In this document: positions 9,973 through 19,592 of the stretch, piece by piece
Layout of the letters: each line of letters begins with the position of its first letter
How positions within the stretch are numbered: position 1 is the first letter of the stretch
Source of the DNA: Micromonospora sp. AMSO31t
GTDB lineage: Bacteria > Actinomycetota > Actinomycetes > Mycobacteriales > Micromonosporaceae
Assembly (NCBI RefSeq): GCF_008868175.1
Contig: NZ_WBKT01000002.1
Coordinates: 1 to 64,000, forward strand
DNA: 64,000 nt
Direction of reading: 5' to 3'
Program-made: the position numbers and the translations under genes
Notes under the pieces: generated by a model
What the model was told of the DNA's origin: nothing
What the model saw: only the letters and a program-made list of their open reading frames with translations
Databases searched by the model: none

Positions 9973-10860
9973 GTGGTCAGGAAGCGTGCGCTACGCATTG
10001 TCGTCGGTCTCGCCGCACTCTCGCTCGCCGTTGCTGGCTGTGGCCGCTCGACCAGCGGTCAGACGCCGCAGCCCGGCGCCTCCGCCTCGGTCGCCGCCGA
10101 CGCCAAGGCGGCCGACCTGGTCCCGGCCGCCCTCAAGGAGAAGGGCGTCCTGCGGGTCGCCACCGCCGAGGGCTACCCGCCGATGGAGATGTACAAGGAA
10201 GGGACCCAGGACCTGATCGGTGTCGACCCGGAGCTGGCGGCGGCGATCGCCGGGCGGCTCGGCCTGAAGCTGGAGATGACCAACGCCAGCTTTCCCGGCC
10301 TGATCCCAGGTCTGCAGGCCGACCGGTGGGACCTGGCCATGTCCTCGATGAGCGACACCGAGGAACGCCGCAAGGCCGTCGACTTCGTCGACTACTTCCA
10401 GGCCGGCGGCGCCATCATGGTGGCCAAGGGCAACCCGGCCGGGGTGAAGGACCTGGCGGACCTGTGCGGCCGCGCCGTGGTGCTCGCCAAGGGCAGCTCG
10501 AACCTCGCCATCGGCGAGAAGCAGAACACCTCGTGCGCCAAGAAGATGACCATCTCGCAGAGCGAGGACGCCCCGACCGGCCTGCTGCAGATCGACGCCG
10601 GGCGCGCGGTGGCCACCATCGTCGACTACCCGGTGGCCAAGATGCTGGCCACGCAGAGCGGCAAGTACGAGGTGCTGGAGGCCCAGTACGAGGCCGGCCC
10701 GTGGGGCATCGCGATCGACAAGAAGGACAGCCAGCTGCGTGACGCCGTCCAGCGGGCCCTGCAGGAGCTGATCGACTCGGGCGAGTACACGAGGCTCCTG
10801 GAGAAGTGGGGCGTGCAGGGCAGCGGTGTGCAGGCCGCGACGGTCAACGACCAGAAGTGA
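9973..10860 (+). CDS. Polar amino acid ABC transporter, substrate-binding lipoprotein
   Basis: The start is GTG 9973, set by a perfect AGGAGG at 9961-9966 with six bases between; longer reading is only an open frame extending upstream. The 295-residue product has a lipoprotein signal with lipobox LAVAGC, then a family 3 solute-binding fold ([16 protein letters not shown] near the mature N-terminus, [25 protein letters not shown]). It should sit on the outer face of the membrane and deliver an amino acid or small derivative to the permease encoded next. It is the first gene of a five-gene operon that also carries two hydrolases, so N-acyl-D-amino acids or D-amino-acid-containing compounds are plausible ligands (inference). 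Confidence 0.92.
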   Translation: MVRKRALRIVVGLAALSLAVAGCGRSTSGQTPQPGASASVAADAKAADLVPAALKEKGVLRVATAEGYPPMEMYKEGTQDLIGVDPELAAAIAGRLGLKLEMTNASFPGLIPGLQADRWDLAMSSMSDTEERRKAVDFVDYFQAGGAIMVAKGNPAGVKDLADLCGRAVVLAKGSSNLAIGEKQNTSCAKKMTISQSEDAPTGLLQIDAGRAVATIVDYPVAKMLATQSGKYEVLEAQYEAGPWGIAIDKKDSQLRDAVQRALQELIDSGEYTRLLEKWGVQGSGVQAATVNDQK

Positions 10861-11807
10861 GCACCCCGGTGGGCGCGACCGCCACGGGCCCGGCCTCGGC
10901 CGGGCCCGCCGGCCCGGAGGCGAACCGGATCAGCCACCCGCTGCGCCCGGGGCGCTGGCTGGCCGCCGGGGTGACCGCCCTGATCCTGGCCTGGCTGGGC
11001 TGGACCATCGCGATCAACCCGAACCTGCACTGGGACATCGTCGTCAGGTACCAGTTCGACCGGGTCATCCTGGAAGGGCTGTGGGTCACCGTCCAGCTCA
11101 CGGTCGCGTCCATGGTGATCGGTGTGGTGCTCGGCGTCGTCGTGGCGCTCATGCAGGTCTCCGACAGCCGCGTCCTGCGCGCCGGCGCCATGGCCTACGT
11201 CTGGTTCTTCCGCGGCACGCCGCTGCTGGTGCAGCTGATCTTCTGGTTCAACATCGCGCTGATCTTCCCCGAGGTCGGGCTGGGTGTGCCGTTCGGCGGC
11301 CCGAAGCTGGTGACCTGGGAGACGAACACACTGGTCACCGGATTCGTCGCGGCGTTGCTCGGGCTCAGCATCAACGAGGGCGCCTACATGAGCGAGATCG
11401 TCCGGGCCGGCCTGCGCGCGGTCGACCCCGGTCAGCAGGAGGCCGCGGCGGCCCTCGGCATGTCCCGCCTGAAGATCATGAGGCGGGTCGTGCTGCCCCA
11501 GGCGATGCGGATCATCGTCCCGCCGACCGGCAACCAGTTCATCTCCATGCTCAAGACCACCTCGCTCGTCTCGGTGATCGCCGGCGCCGACCTGCTCACC
11601 GTCGCCCAGCGGCTCTACCTGACCAACTTCGAGGTGATCGCCCTGCTGATCGTCGCATCCGTGTGGTACCTGGTCCTCACCACCGTCGCCAGCATCGGCC
11701 AGTACTACCTGGAGCGCCGGTTCAGCCGCGGCTTCGGCGCCACCGTGCCAGGCGCCCTGCGCGGGCGGATCGCTCGCAACCTGCGCTTCACCGGGAGCGC
11801 GCGATGA
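10857..11807 (+). CDS. Amino acid ABC transporter permease
   Basis: A 316-residue inner-membrane permease of the His/Glu/Gln class. GTG 10857 overlaps the upstream stop codon (GTGA), indicating translational coupling. After a hydrophilic Gly/Pro-rich leader come several hydrophobic segments and the EAA loop ([22 protein letters not shown]) that contacts the ATPase. It is encoded as a single permease and would work as a homodimer with the ATPase made from the next gene. Confidence 0.92.
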   Translation: MSTPVGATATGPASAGPAGPEANRISHPLRPGRWLAAGVTALILAWLGWTIAINPNLHWDIVVRYQFDRVILEGLWVTVQLTVASMVIGVVLGVVVALMQVSDSRVLRAGAMAYVWFFRGTPLLVQLIFWFNIALIFPEVGLGVPFGGPKLVTWETNTLVTGFVAALLGLSINEGAYMSEIVRAGLRAVDPGQQEAAAALGMSRLKIMRRVVLPQAMRIIVPPTGNQFISMLKTTSLVSVIAGADLLTVAQRLYLTNFEVIALLIVASVWYLVLTTVASIGQYYLERRFSRGFGATVPGALRGRIARNLRFTGSAR

Positions 11808-12568
11808 CCCCGCCCATGGTGCAGTGCCGGTCCCTGCGCAAGAGCTTCGGCCGGCTGGAGGTGCTGCGCGGCATCGACCTGACCATCGAACGCGGCCGGG
11901 TGGTCTGCGTGGTCGGCCCGTCCGGCTCCGGCAAGTCCACCCTGCTGCGCTGCCTCAACCACCTCGAGGAGCCGCAGGCCGGCCGCGTCTACGTCGACGG
12001 TGAGCTGATCGGATACGAAGAGCGCGGCGGCCGGCTGCGGCCCCTGCCGGACGCGCGGCTGCGCCGCCAGCGCGAGTCGATCGGCATGGTCTTCCAGCGC
12101 TTCCACCTGTTCCCGCACCGCACCGCCCTGGAGAACGTGATGGAGGGCCTGGTCGCCGTGAAGGGCGTCCCGACCGCCGACGCGCGGCGGCGCGCCGCCG
12201 ACCTGCTCGACCGGGTCGGACTGGCCGACCGCGCCCACCACTACCCGGCCCAGCTCTCCGGCGGCCAGCAGCAGCGGGTGGCCATCGCCCGCTCGCTGGC
12301 CATGTCGCCGAAGCTCATCCTGTTCGACGAGCCGACCTCGGCGCTCGACCCGGAACTGGTCGGCGAGGTGCTGGAGGTGATGAAGGACCTCGCGGCGAGC
12401 GGGATGACCATGATCGTGGTGACCCACGAGATGGGCTTCGCCCGGGAGGTCGGGGACCACCTCGTCTTCATGGACGAGGGCCTCATCGTCGAGGAGGGTT
12501 CACCCCGGGAGGTGCTCGCCGCGCCGCGGCACGACCGCACCCGCGCCTTCCTGTCCAAGGTGCTCTGA
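11804..12568 (+). CDS. Amino acid ABC transporter ATP-binding protein (GlnQ type)
   Basis: A 254-residue ATPase whose ATG overlaps the permease stop (ATGA). All catalytic motifs are present: Walker [10 protein letters not shown], signature LSGGQQQRV, Walker [13 protein letters not shown] and the H-loop VTHEMGFA. Length and the [10 protein letters not shown] stretch are typical of the GlnQ/HisP family. It powers import with the permease and lipoprotein encoded just upstream. Confidence 0.95.
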   Translation: MTPPMVQCRSLRKSFGRLEVLRGIDLTIERGRVVCVVGPSGSGKSTLLRCLNHLEEPQAGRVYVDGELIGYEERGGRLRPLPDARLRRQRESIGMVFQRFHLFPHRTALENVMEGLVAVKGVPTADARRRAADLLDRVGLADRAHHYPAQLSGGQQQRVAIARSLAMSPKLILFDEPTSALDPELVGEVLEVMKDLAASGMTMIVVTHEMGFAREVGDHLVFMDEGLIVEEGSPREVLAAPRHDRTRAFLSKVL

Positions 12569-14190
12569 TGGCCCGGCTGGACCTGCTGGTCACCGGCGGG
12601 GACGTGATCGACGGCAGCGGCTCGCCGTCCCGCCCCGCCGACGTCGGCGTGCGCGACGGGCGGCTCCTGCTGCTGCCACCGGGCAGCCGCACCCCGGCCG
12701 CCCAGGTCATCGACGCGACCGGGCTGGTCGTCACGCCGGGCTTCGTCGACGTGCACACCCACTCCGACCTGCTCGCCGGGGACGACGAGCAGAGGGAGGT
12801 GCTGCGCCGCGCGCCGCTGCTCCAGGGCGTCACCACGGAGGTCTGCGGCAACTGCGGCATCAGCCCCTTCCCGGTCCCACCCCAACGCGCCGAACCGGTA
12901 CGGGAACTGCTCGCCGCGACGTTCGGGCCACCCGCGTCGGCGTACGGGTCGTTCGCCGAGTTCGCCGACGCCCAGGGCGTGGCCCGGCGCAACCACCTCG
13001 CCGCCCTCGTGGGCCACGGCACGCTGCGCGCCGCCGTGGTCGGCTTCGCCCAGCGGCGGGCCACCCCCACGGAGATCCAGGCGATGTGCCACCTGCTCGA
13101 CGAGGCGCTGGCCGCGGGCGCGGCCGGCCTGTCGACCGGCCTGATCTACTCCCCGGGCGTCAACGCCGGCACCGACGAGGTCATCGCCCTGGCCCGGGTC
13201 GCGGCCGCACACGGCAAGCCGTACGTGACGCACCTGCGTGACGAGATGTCCCAGGTCGAAGCCGCACTCGACGAGGCCGTCGAGATCGCCACCGCGGCCG
13301 GGTCGGCGCTGCAGGTCTCCCACCACAAGACCGCGGGCCGGCGCGCCTGGGGAGCCACCGTCCGCACCCTCGCCCGACTGGAACGGGCGCGCGCCGACGG
13401 GCTGGACGTCACCTGCGACGTCTACCCGTACACCGCGGGCAGCACGGCCCTGCACGCGATGTTGCCGCCGTGGCTGATCGCCGACGGGGTACCGGCGATG
13501 CTCAGCGCCGCCGCCGAACCGGCGCTCCGCGACCGGATCCGCCACGACCTGGTCGCCGGCGTACCGGGCTGGGAGAACACCGTCGGCAACGGCGGCTGGG
13601 ACCTGATCCGCGTCGCGTCCGCCCCGAACAATCCCGACGCCCAGGGGCACACCATCGTCGACCTGGCCGCCGCCCGCGGCGTCGACCCCGTCGACTACGC
13701 CTGCGACCTGCTCGCCGCCGAGCACGGCGACGTCACCATCCTCAGCCACTCCATGCACGAGGACGACGTACGCCGGGTGCTGGCCAGCCCGCTGACCATG
13801 CTGTGCTCGGACGGCGTACCCAAGGGGGGTCGTCCCCACCCGCGGTGGGCAGGCAGCTTCGCCCGGGTGCTCGGCCACTATGTTCGCGAGGTGGGACTGC
13901 TGGAGCTGGTGGAGGCGGTGCACAAGATGACGGCGATGCCCGCCCACCGCTTCGGCCTGCGAGACCGCGGGCTGCTCGCCGACGGGTACGCCGCCGACCT
14001 GGTGGTTCTCGACCCGCGGCGGGTCGCCGACGGCGCCACGTACGACGATCCGCTGGCGCCGCCACAGGGGGTGCGGTGCGTGGTGGTCGGCGGCCGGATC
14101 GTCGTGGGCGACGGTGCGGTCACCGACGCGCGGCCCGGTCGGGTGCTGGCCGTACCGGATCGGCAGCGCGCCGTGCCGGGGCCGCGATGA
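12568..14190 (+). CDS. D-aminoacylase / N-acyl-D-amino-acid deacylase family amidohydrolase
   Basis: A 540-residue amidohydrolase whose ATG shares a base with the upstream stop (TGATG). Metal ligands expected for D-aminoacylases are visible: HxH at H63/H65 (DVHTHSD), a Cys ligand candidate in VCGNCG (C93/C96), H222 (THLRDEM), H252/H253 (SHHKTAG) and the catalytic Asp D415 (LCSDGVP). There is no signal peptide, so it acts in the cytosol. The family removes the acyl group from N-acyl-D-amino acids, or acts on related dihydropyrimidine- or creatinine-like amides. Sitting directly behind an amino acid importer, it probably processes the imported compound. The exact substrate cannot be read from sequence. 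Confidence 0.88.
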   Translation: MARLDLLVTGGDVIDGSGSPSRPADVGVRDGRLLLLPPGSRTPAAQVIDATGLVVTPGFVDVHTHSDLLAGDDEQREVLRRAPLLQGVTTEVCGNCGISPFPVPPQRAEPVRELLAATFGPPASAYGSFAEFADAQGVARRNHLAALVGHGTLRAAVVGFAQRRATPTEIQAMCHLLDEALAAGAAGLSTGLIYSPGVNAGTDEVIALARVAAAHGKPYVTHLRDEMSQVEAALDEAVEIATAAGSALQVSHHKTAGRRAWGATVRTLARLERARADGLDVTCDVYPYTAGSTALHAMLPPWLIADGVPAMLSAAAEPALRDRIRHDLVAGVPGWENTVGNGGWDLIRVASAPNNPDAQGHTIVDLAAARGVDPVDYACDLLAAEHGDVTILSHSMHEDDVRRVLASPLTMLCSDGVPKGGRPHPRWAGSFARVLGHYVREVGLLELVEAVHKMTAMPAHRFGLRDRGLLADGYAADLVVLDPRRVADGATYDDPLAPPQGVRCVVVGGRIVVGDGAVTDARPGRVLAVPDRQRAVPGPR

Positions 14191-14969
14191 GCCCGGCGGT
14201 GCGGATCGGGGCGATGGTGCGGCGGCTGGACGACGGCCGCACCCTGTCGGCCGACCCGGACCTGGTCCTGCCGCTGGCCAGCGTCGGCAAGGTGCTGCTC
14301 CTCGGCGAGGTCGCCCGGCGGCTCGCCGACGGGACGCTCGCCGCGGGCCAGCCGGTCGAGCTGCTCGACGCCGACCGGGAGGTCGGCGGCACCGGCCTGC
14401 TCGGCCAGCTGTCGCCCCGGCGGTGGACGGTCGCCGACCTGGCCACGGCCGTCGCCACGGTCAGCGACAACGCCGCCACCAACGCCCTGCTGCGGCTGGT
14501 GACCCTGGACGCCGTGCGGGACCTGGCCCGCGACGCCGGGCTGCGGGACACCACCGTGCACGACCGGATCCGCGCCGAGCGCGGCCCCGGCGTACCGGAG
14601 ACCTTCGCCACGGGCACCGCTGGAGAACTCTGCGCCTTCCTCGCCGCGGTGGCGCAGGGGACCTGGCAGAGCCCGCAGGCGTGCGGGCTGCTGCGCGGCT
14701 GGCTCGCCGGGAACACCGACCGCACGATGGTCGCCGACTCGATCGGCCACGACCCGTGGTCGGGCGACGGCGTCCGGGTGGCGAACAAGACCGGCACCGA
14801 CACCGGGGTACGCGCCGACACCGGGATCGTGTCCGGCCGGCACACCGTGGTCTATGCCGTGATCGCCGCGTTCGCGCCGGGGGAGGAGCGGGCCGCCGTG
14901 GCCGAGCTGCGCCGCTGGGGTGCGGCGGTCGGCCGGCTCGCCGGAGCCCACCGGTCCGACAACTCCTGA
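14187..14969 (+). CDS. Leaderless class A beta-lactamase-fold serine hydrolase
   Basis: A 260-residue protein, ATG overlapping the D-aminoacylase stop (ATGA). The three penicillin-recognising motifs are intact: SVGK at 32-35, SDN at 93-95 and KTG at 201-203. The canonical omega-loop Glu/Asn pair (ExxLN) is not obvious; the region reads DRIRAERGPGVPE. There is no signal peptide or lipobox, so unlike resistance beta-lactamases it should stay in the cytosol. Its position as last gene of an importer plus D-aminoacylase operon argues for a catabolic amidase, esterase or peptidase acting on imported D-configured or beta-lactam-like compounds (inference). Its last 118 bases overlap the convergent LysR gene. 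Confidence 0.82.
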   Translation: MSPAVRIGAMVRRLDDGRTLSADPDLVLPLASVGKVLLLGEVARRLADGTLAAGQPVELLDADREVGGTGLLGQLSPRRWTVADLATAVATVSDNAATNALLRLVTLDAVRDLARDAGLRDTTVHDRIRAERGPGVPETFATGTAGELCAFLAAVAQGTWQSPQACGLLRGWLAGNTDRTMVADSIGHDPWSGDGVRVANKTGTDTGVRADTGIVSGRHTVVYAVIAAFAPGEERAAVAELRRWGAAVGRLAGAHRSDNS

Positions 14970-15865
14970 CTCAGCGTCGACGCGGCGTCGCGCAGCCGCT
15001 CGAAGAACCTGCCGACCACCGGGTTGGGGTTGCCGGGACGCAGCGCCACGCCGATCTCCCGGTACAGCTTGGCGTGGGCGAGCGGCCGCACCGCCACCGC
15101 GCCGGGGTTGCGCAGGCCGAGCGACGGCACCAGCGCCACCCCCACACCGGCCCGAACCAGGCCCAGCACGACCTCGTAATGGTCACTGCGGCAGCGGATC
15201 CGCGGCGCGAAGCCCTCCGCGCGCGCCGCCAGCTCCAGCACCGACACCTCGCCCTGCACGCCGAGGGTGGTGATCCACGGCTCGGCAGCGAGGTCGGCGA
15301 GCCGGAGCCGCCGCCGGCGGGCGAGCGGATGATCCGGAGGAAGCACCACCAGCTGGGGGTCCCGCATCAGGGGCTCGACCTTCGCGTACGGCGATTCCTG
15401 CGCCGGGCTGAGCGGATGGTCGAAGACCACCACCAGGTCCAGCTCACCCTGGTGCAGGCGGGGGAGCAGTTCGTGCGGCTGCCCGAGGATCAGCGCCAGC
15501 TCGACCTGCGGATGGTCCCGGGTGAAGCTCGACAGCGCGCGCGGCAGCAGTTCGGTGCCCGCCGTGGCGAAGAACCCGATCCGCAGCAGTCCCTGGCGGC
15601 CCTCGCCGTGTGCGGCCAGCTCGTCGCGGGCCGACGACATCAGATCGACGATCTGCTGCGCGTAGTCCGCCAGGCGCTGGCCCGCGACCGTGAGCCGCAG
15701 GCTGCGCGGCCCCCGGTCCACCAGCGCCACCCCGGCCTCCTGCTCCAATGCGGCGAGCTGGTGGGAGACCGCGGACGGGCTCAGCTGAAGGCGCTCCGCG
15801 GCGGCGACGATGGTGCCGTGGCGGGCGATCTCCAGGATGACCTGCAGGCGTGCGGTGGTGAACAT
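14852..15865 (-). CDS. LysR family transcriptional regulator
   Basis: A 337-residue regulator. ATG 15865 has GGGAGG nine bases upstream. The N-terminal winged helix-turn-helix is clear (ARHGTIVAAAERLQLSPSAVSHQLAALE), followed by the type 2 periplasmic-binding-like effector domain. LysR proteins are usually near 300 residues; here the tail beyond about residue 300 is Pro/Arg/Ser-rich and lies antisense to the end of the beta-lactamase-fold gene, so it looks like a read-through extension. Tail-to-tail placement makes it a candidate regulator of the operon, though its own promoter faces the other way. Confidence 0.9.
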   Translation of the reverse strand: MFTTARLQVILEIARHGTIVAAAERLQLSPSAVSHQLAALEQEAGVALVDRGPRSLRLTVAGQRLADYAQQIVDLMSSARDELAAHGEGRQGLLRIGFFATAGTELLPRALSSFTRDHPQVELALILGQPHELLPRLHQGELDLVVVFDHPLSPAQESPYAKVEPLMRDPQLVVLPPDHPLARRRRLRLADLAAEPWITTLGVQGEVSVLELAARAEGFAPRIRCRSDHYEVVLGLVRAGVGVALVPSLGLRNPGAVAVRPLAHAKLYREIGVALRPGNPNPVVGRFFERLRDAASTLSQELSDRWAPASRPTAAPQRRSSATAARSSPGANAAITA

Positions 15866-16055
15866 CGGCGGGTTGCCTCCCTACTCTGAGGCGGTGCGGC
15901 CAGCTGCCGACCTCCACCGGCCCACACTCTCGCATGCCGGCAGTTTCTGCCTCGCGCCGACCACGACGGCCCTGCGCCCCGCCGTCGCCACAGGCCCAGG
16001 CCAGGGGGCCGGCTGAGCTTCAGCCGTGCAATTCCGAGTGCCTGTCGCCCGGGGG

Positions 16056-16500
16056 TCAGGACTGGGCGCCGTGGGACGTCCATCCCTGCCGGTAGAGGTT
16101 GTCAGATCCGTCCAGCAGGAGGTCGAGGGCGAGCTCGAACTGGTCGTCGCAGCCTCGGCCGACGACCGACCCCGTCGTGAGCGGCGGACATCGTTGTCTC
16201 CGCGATGTGGGGATGCCTGGGAGCCATCGCGAAACATGGCTAGCTGCATCCCCAGGTCATCCGGCAGCGGTGAGCCGGGGAACAGTTCCTCCCCACACCC
16301 CGGCTGCCGAGAGTGGGGATTCGATGACGCGCGACGCCCAGGGGTGGCGCAGTAGGGCACGTCGGGCCGAGAAGGATGCGCTGCCGGATTGCCGACTTCC
16401 AGTCGGTGTCGTCGGCCTGAAGGGCGGAGAACTGGCCCGCATCTAGGTAGCAGAGAACGCGAGCGATCGGTGTCTGCAGGTGTCGCGTACGGATCACGGT
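16056..16500 (-). pseudogene. TetR family regulator remnant (ligand-binding domain)
   Basis: No single frame is intact, but three minus-strand frames in order give pieces of a TetR C-terminal domain: ADDTDWKSAIRQ near 16410, then ARRALLRHPWASRVIES near 16340, then DQFELALDLLLDGSDNL near 16110 before a stop at 16056-16058. These match the order expected in TetR_C proteins (DW..., ALLRHPW, FE.GLD.LLDG). At least two frameshifts separate them. I cannot see a convincing helix-turn-helix N-terminus upstream, so the gene is also truncated. Confidence 0.6.
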
Positions 16501-16873
16501 CGCGATGTCGTCGGAATGCCTCTAATTCATGGTCGACGACGCCCGTCGGGCCGATTGCGGTGGCGAGGGCACCGAGCGGATCGGCGTGCCGGCGCCCGGC
16601 CAGGTCCTCATGGACTGCGAGCAGGTCCGACTCGAAGCCGTCCGCGGTCGCACGCGGGCCCGGCCTCCGAGAGCGGCAGCGCCCACGCGCTCGCACGACG
16701 GCTACTACATCCACTCAACGACGCGTACAACTGTGGTGTGACCTGTGCGAAGAGCAGCTTCCCGTGCCGATTTCGACGGCGGCGGGCGGACATCCGTGAA
16801 CCTCAGCAGCGGTGCGTCGATGACCACCGCGAGCGATCTTTAAATACACGATCCGGGCGCCGCTTGGGACGGG
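16501..16873. other. Non-coding stretch
   Basis: It may contain the eroded N-terminal part of the TetR gene but no recognisable helix-turn-helix. A small AT-rich patch (TTTAAATAC near 16840) is unusual for this sequence. Nothing else is supported. Confidence 0.3.
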
Positions 16874-17371
16874 TCACGAGGCGCGCGGCAGCGCCAGCCA
16901 GTCCTGCCAGGTGATGTCGCGGCCCAGGTAACGGGGGCGCCGGAAGGGCCAGTCGGCGGCGATCCACCGCGGCACCAGCGCGTCGAGCGCGCGCTCGGCC
17001 TCGCTGCCGACAAGGTCGTCCACCACCCACCAGGACACCTCGCCGTCGGAGCGGGAGCGCTCGGGCGGGTCGATGTAGACGCAGCCGAGGATCGCCGTCT
17101 CCTCCTCGTCCAGCAGCGCGTAGTTGAACGACTGGTGCGCGGCTATCTCCTTCTCGTGCCGCAGCAGGTCGATGCGGTCCTCTTCGTAGGTCATCGTCGC
17201 CTGGGGCCAGGCCCAGGCCGGGCCGAAGATCTCCCACAGGCGCTCTCGGGAGCCCATCACGGCGGGGTAGTCGAGCGCGGTGTCCGCCTCCCGGATCGGC
17301 CGCAGGTGAAGCGCGGTGCCGGGCACGGGCACGTGGACGGGGTGGACGAAGTCGTCAGGCAGCCAGCTCAT
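16874..17371 (-). CDS. GNAT-like acetyltransferase / hypothetical protein
   Basis: A 165-residue protein starting at ATG 17371 (MSWLPDDFVHPVHV); a longer frame upstream is arginine-rich and unlikely to be translated. It shows the layout of GNAT-like proteins: LHLRPIREADTALDY at the start, then NYALLDEEETAILGCVYIDP (core strands) and EVSWWVVDDLVGS. A clear acetyl-CoA P-loop (RxxGxG/A) is not seen in standard form, so activity is unproven. Substrate is unknown. Confidence 0.65.
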   Translation of the reverse strand: MSWLPDDFVHPVHVPVPGTALHLRPIREADTALDYPAVMGSRERLWEIFGPAWAWPQATMTYEEDRIDLLRHEKEIAAHQSFNYALLDEEETAILGCVYIDPPERSRSDGEVSWWVVDDLVGSEAERALDALVPRWIAADWPFRRPRYLGRDITWQDWLALPRAS

Positions 17372-17474
17372 AGGGGCCGAGGCTACAACCGGTGGGTGCG
17401 GGATGACCCAGCAGGCGCGGCGCCGGCGGCGGCCCTGCCGGCCACAGACATCCCGACCTCTCCGGCCAGGACAC

Positions 17475-19310
17475 CTAGTGGCCGGCGTAGAGGGCTTCGA
17501 TCTCGGCGGCACGGTGCCGCTGCACCACCTCGCGCTTGATCTTCAACGTGGGGGTCAGTTCACCGCTGGCCTCGGTGAAGTCGTCGGGCAGGATGCGGAA
17601 GGTCTTGATGGCCTCCGCCTGGGAGACAGAGCTGTTCGCCCGGTCGATCGCCGCCTGAATCTCCCCGCGCAGGGCGGGGTCGTCGCGCAGTTCCGCCACC
17701 GATGCGCGCGGGTGACCGTGCGCGGTCCGCCACCGCAGCCATGCCTGCGGGTCGAGGGTGACCAGAGCCGCGGCGTACGGCTTCGCGTCGCCGACCAGCA
17801 TGCAGTTGCTGACCAGCGGGTCCGCGCGTACCCGATCCTCCATCTGCGCGGGCACGATGTGCTTGCCGGCCGCGGTCACGAGGATCTCCTTGGTGCGTCC
17901 CGTGATCCGCAGATAGCCGTCGTCGTCGAGACTGCCGAGGTCGCCGGTGCGGAACCAGCCGTCGGCCGTGAACGCCGCGCGGGTGGCGGACGGATTGTTC
18001 CAGTACCCGTGGAAGACGACGTCGCCGCGGACGAGGACCTCCCCGTCGTCGGCGATCGCCAACTCCACGCCCGGTAGCGGCCGGCCGACCGTGCCGATCC
18101 GCATCGCCGACGGCCGGTTCGCCGCCAGCGCGGGGGAGGTCTCGGTCAACCCGTACCCCTCCAGCGGCGTCAGGCCGGCGCCGCGGAAGAAGTGCCCGAG
18201 CCGCTCACCGAGGGGGGCGCCGCCGACGATCGCGACGCGGCACCGTCCGCCGAGCGCCGCCCGCAGCTTCCGATAGACCAGCAGGTCGAAGACCCGCCGC
18301 GCCAGCCGGAGCGCCGGGCCAGGACCGGACGGGCGGTCCAGGGCCCGGCTGTACCGCACGGCCACCCGGTCCGCGACGGCGAAGAGGCGACCCTGGTGGC
18401 TCTCGATGGCCTTCTGTCGCGCCCGGTTGTACATCCTCTCGAACACTCGCGGCACCGCGAGGACGAACGTGGGCCGGTAACGGCGTAGCTGATCCATCAC
18501 GCCGCTCATGCTGGCGCTGTGCACCATCGTCGCCCGGGTCTGCACCATCCCCACCTGGATCATCCGGGCGAACGCGTGCGCCAACGGCAGGAAGAGCACC
18601 GTCGACGCCCGCTCATGGAACAACTCCGGCAGCACCGCGACCGCGTTGCCGACGTCGAGGCCGATGTTGCGGTGCGTCAGCACGCAGCCCTTCGGCCGGC
18701 CCGTCGTCCCGCTGGTGTACACGATAGTCGCCACGTCCCCGCCCGACACCGCAACGCGGCGGGCCGCCACCTGCTCGTCGTCGACGGACCGGCCCCGAGC
18801 CGCCGCCTGGATCAGGTCACCGGCGTCGATCTGCCACACCTGCCCCAGCCCCGGCAGCCTCTCCCGTACGCCGGTCAGCATCGCGGCGTGCTGGGGTGTC
18901 TCCACCACGCACGCCACCGCGCCGGAGTCGGCCAGGATCCAGGCCAGCTGATCGGCACTCGAGGTGTCGTACACCGGAACGGTCACCGCGCCGACCGTCC
19001 ACACCGCATAGTCGACCAGGGTCCACTCGTAGCGGGTGCGGCTCATCAACGCCACCCGGTCCCCGGGCGCGACCCCTGCGGCGATGAGTCCTCGCGCCAA
19101 CGCCAGCACGTCGTCGCGGAACTGCCGGCAGGTCACCGCACCCGCGTCGCCGACACCGGCCTGCTGCGCGGGCCACGACCGGGCGTCCGGGTCCGGGCGC
19201 AGAAACTGCACCTTGTCCGGTTTCTGCCGCGCGTTCTCCCACACCACGTCGGCCAGCCCCACCGACTCACGGCCGGTCACCTCCGGCTTCACCACGACGC
19301 TGCCCCGCAT
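17475..19310 (-). CDS. Long-chain acyl-CoA synthetase (AMP-forming)
   Basis: A 611-residue ANL-superfamily ligase from ATG 19310; an in-frame ATG at 19352 gives 14 extra residues, but AGGGGG lies before 19310. The AMP-binding P-loop is TIVYTSGTTGRPKG, followed by the long-chain group motifs FLPLAHAFAR, EGYGLTETSP and WFRTGDLG. The A10 lysine region is LTPTLKIKREVV. The family activates fatty acids to acyl-CoA through an acyl-adenylate. It resembles the actinobacterial FadD15 group in size and order of motifs. The neighbours do not define a pathway. Confidence 0.92.
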   Translation of the reverse strand: MRGSVVVKPEVTGRESVGLADVVWENARQKPDKVQFLRPDPDARSWPAQQAGVGDAGAVTCRQFRDDVLALARGLIAAGVAPGDRVALMSRTRYEWTLVDYAVWTVGAVTVPVYDTSSADQLAWILADSGAVACVVETPQHAAMLTGVRERLPGLGQVWQIDAGDLIQAAARGRSVDDEQVAARRVAVSGGDVATIVYTSGTTGRPKGCVLTHRNIGLDVGNAVAVLPELFHERASTVLFLPLAHAFARMIQVGMVQTRATMVHSASMSGVMDQLRRYRPTFVLAVPRVFERMYNRARQKAIESHQGRLFAVADRVAVRYSRALDRPSGPGPALRLARRVFDLLVYRKLRAALGGRCRVAIVGGAPLGERLGHFFRGAGLTPLEGYGLTETSPALAANRPSAMRIGTVGRPLPGVELAIADDGEVLVRGDVVFHGYWNNPSATRAAFTADGWFRTGDLGSLDDDGYLRITGRTKEILVTAAGKHIVPAQMEDRVRADPLVSNCMLVGDAKPYAAALVTLDPQAWLRWRTAHGHPRASVAELRDDPALRGEIQAAIDRANSSVSQAEAIKTFRILPDDFTEASGELTPTLKIKREVVQRHRAAEIEALYAGH

Positions 19311-19355
19311 GCCCCGTACGCCCCCTGGCTGTAGACCGATGCGTCCCTGCACGCC

Positions 19356-19592
19356 CTATCGGCTGCTCTTCAGCTTCTTGTAGAGCTGGTCGGGCTCATG
19401 CGGGAAGTCCCTCGCTTTGTCCCGCGCCCGGTAGAAGTCTTCGATCATGTGCTGAACCTCGCCGGTGAACCGCCGTTCCCACTCGATCACGTCGTCGACG
19501 TTCTTCCGGTCCCGTTTGCCCATCAAGCGCTCGATGTCGGTGACGTCGTAGTCCTTCTGCATCGCCTGACCGGCCGGGTCGTGGATCTTCAT
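19356..19592 (-). CDS. Small charged hypothetical protein
   Basis: A 78-residue protein (MKIHDPAGQAMQKDYDV...) starting at ATG 19592 behind GGGGGA. It is highly charged and predicted helical (DVIEWERRFTGEVQHMIEDFYRARDKARDF), with no signal peptide or membrane segment. Its stop lies 46 bases before the acyl-CoA synthetase ATG at 19310, same strand, so the two may form an operon. Family not recognised. Confidence 0.6.
   Translation of the reverse strand: MKIHDPAGQAMQKDYDVTDIERLMGKRDRKNVDDVIEWERRFTGEVQHMIEDFYRARDKARDFPHEPDQLYKKLKSSR

Noticed and set aside
14187-14969. Antibiotic-resistance beta-lactamase.
   Set aside because: No export signal, no clear omega-loop ExxLN, and catabolic operon context.
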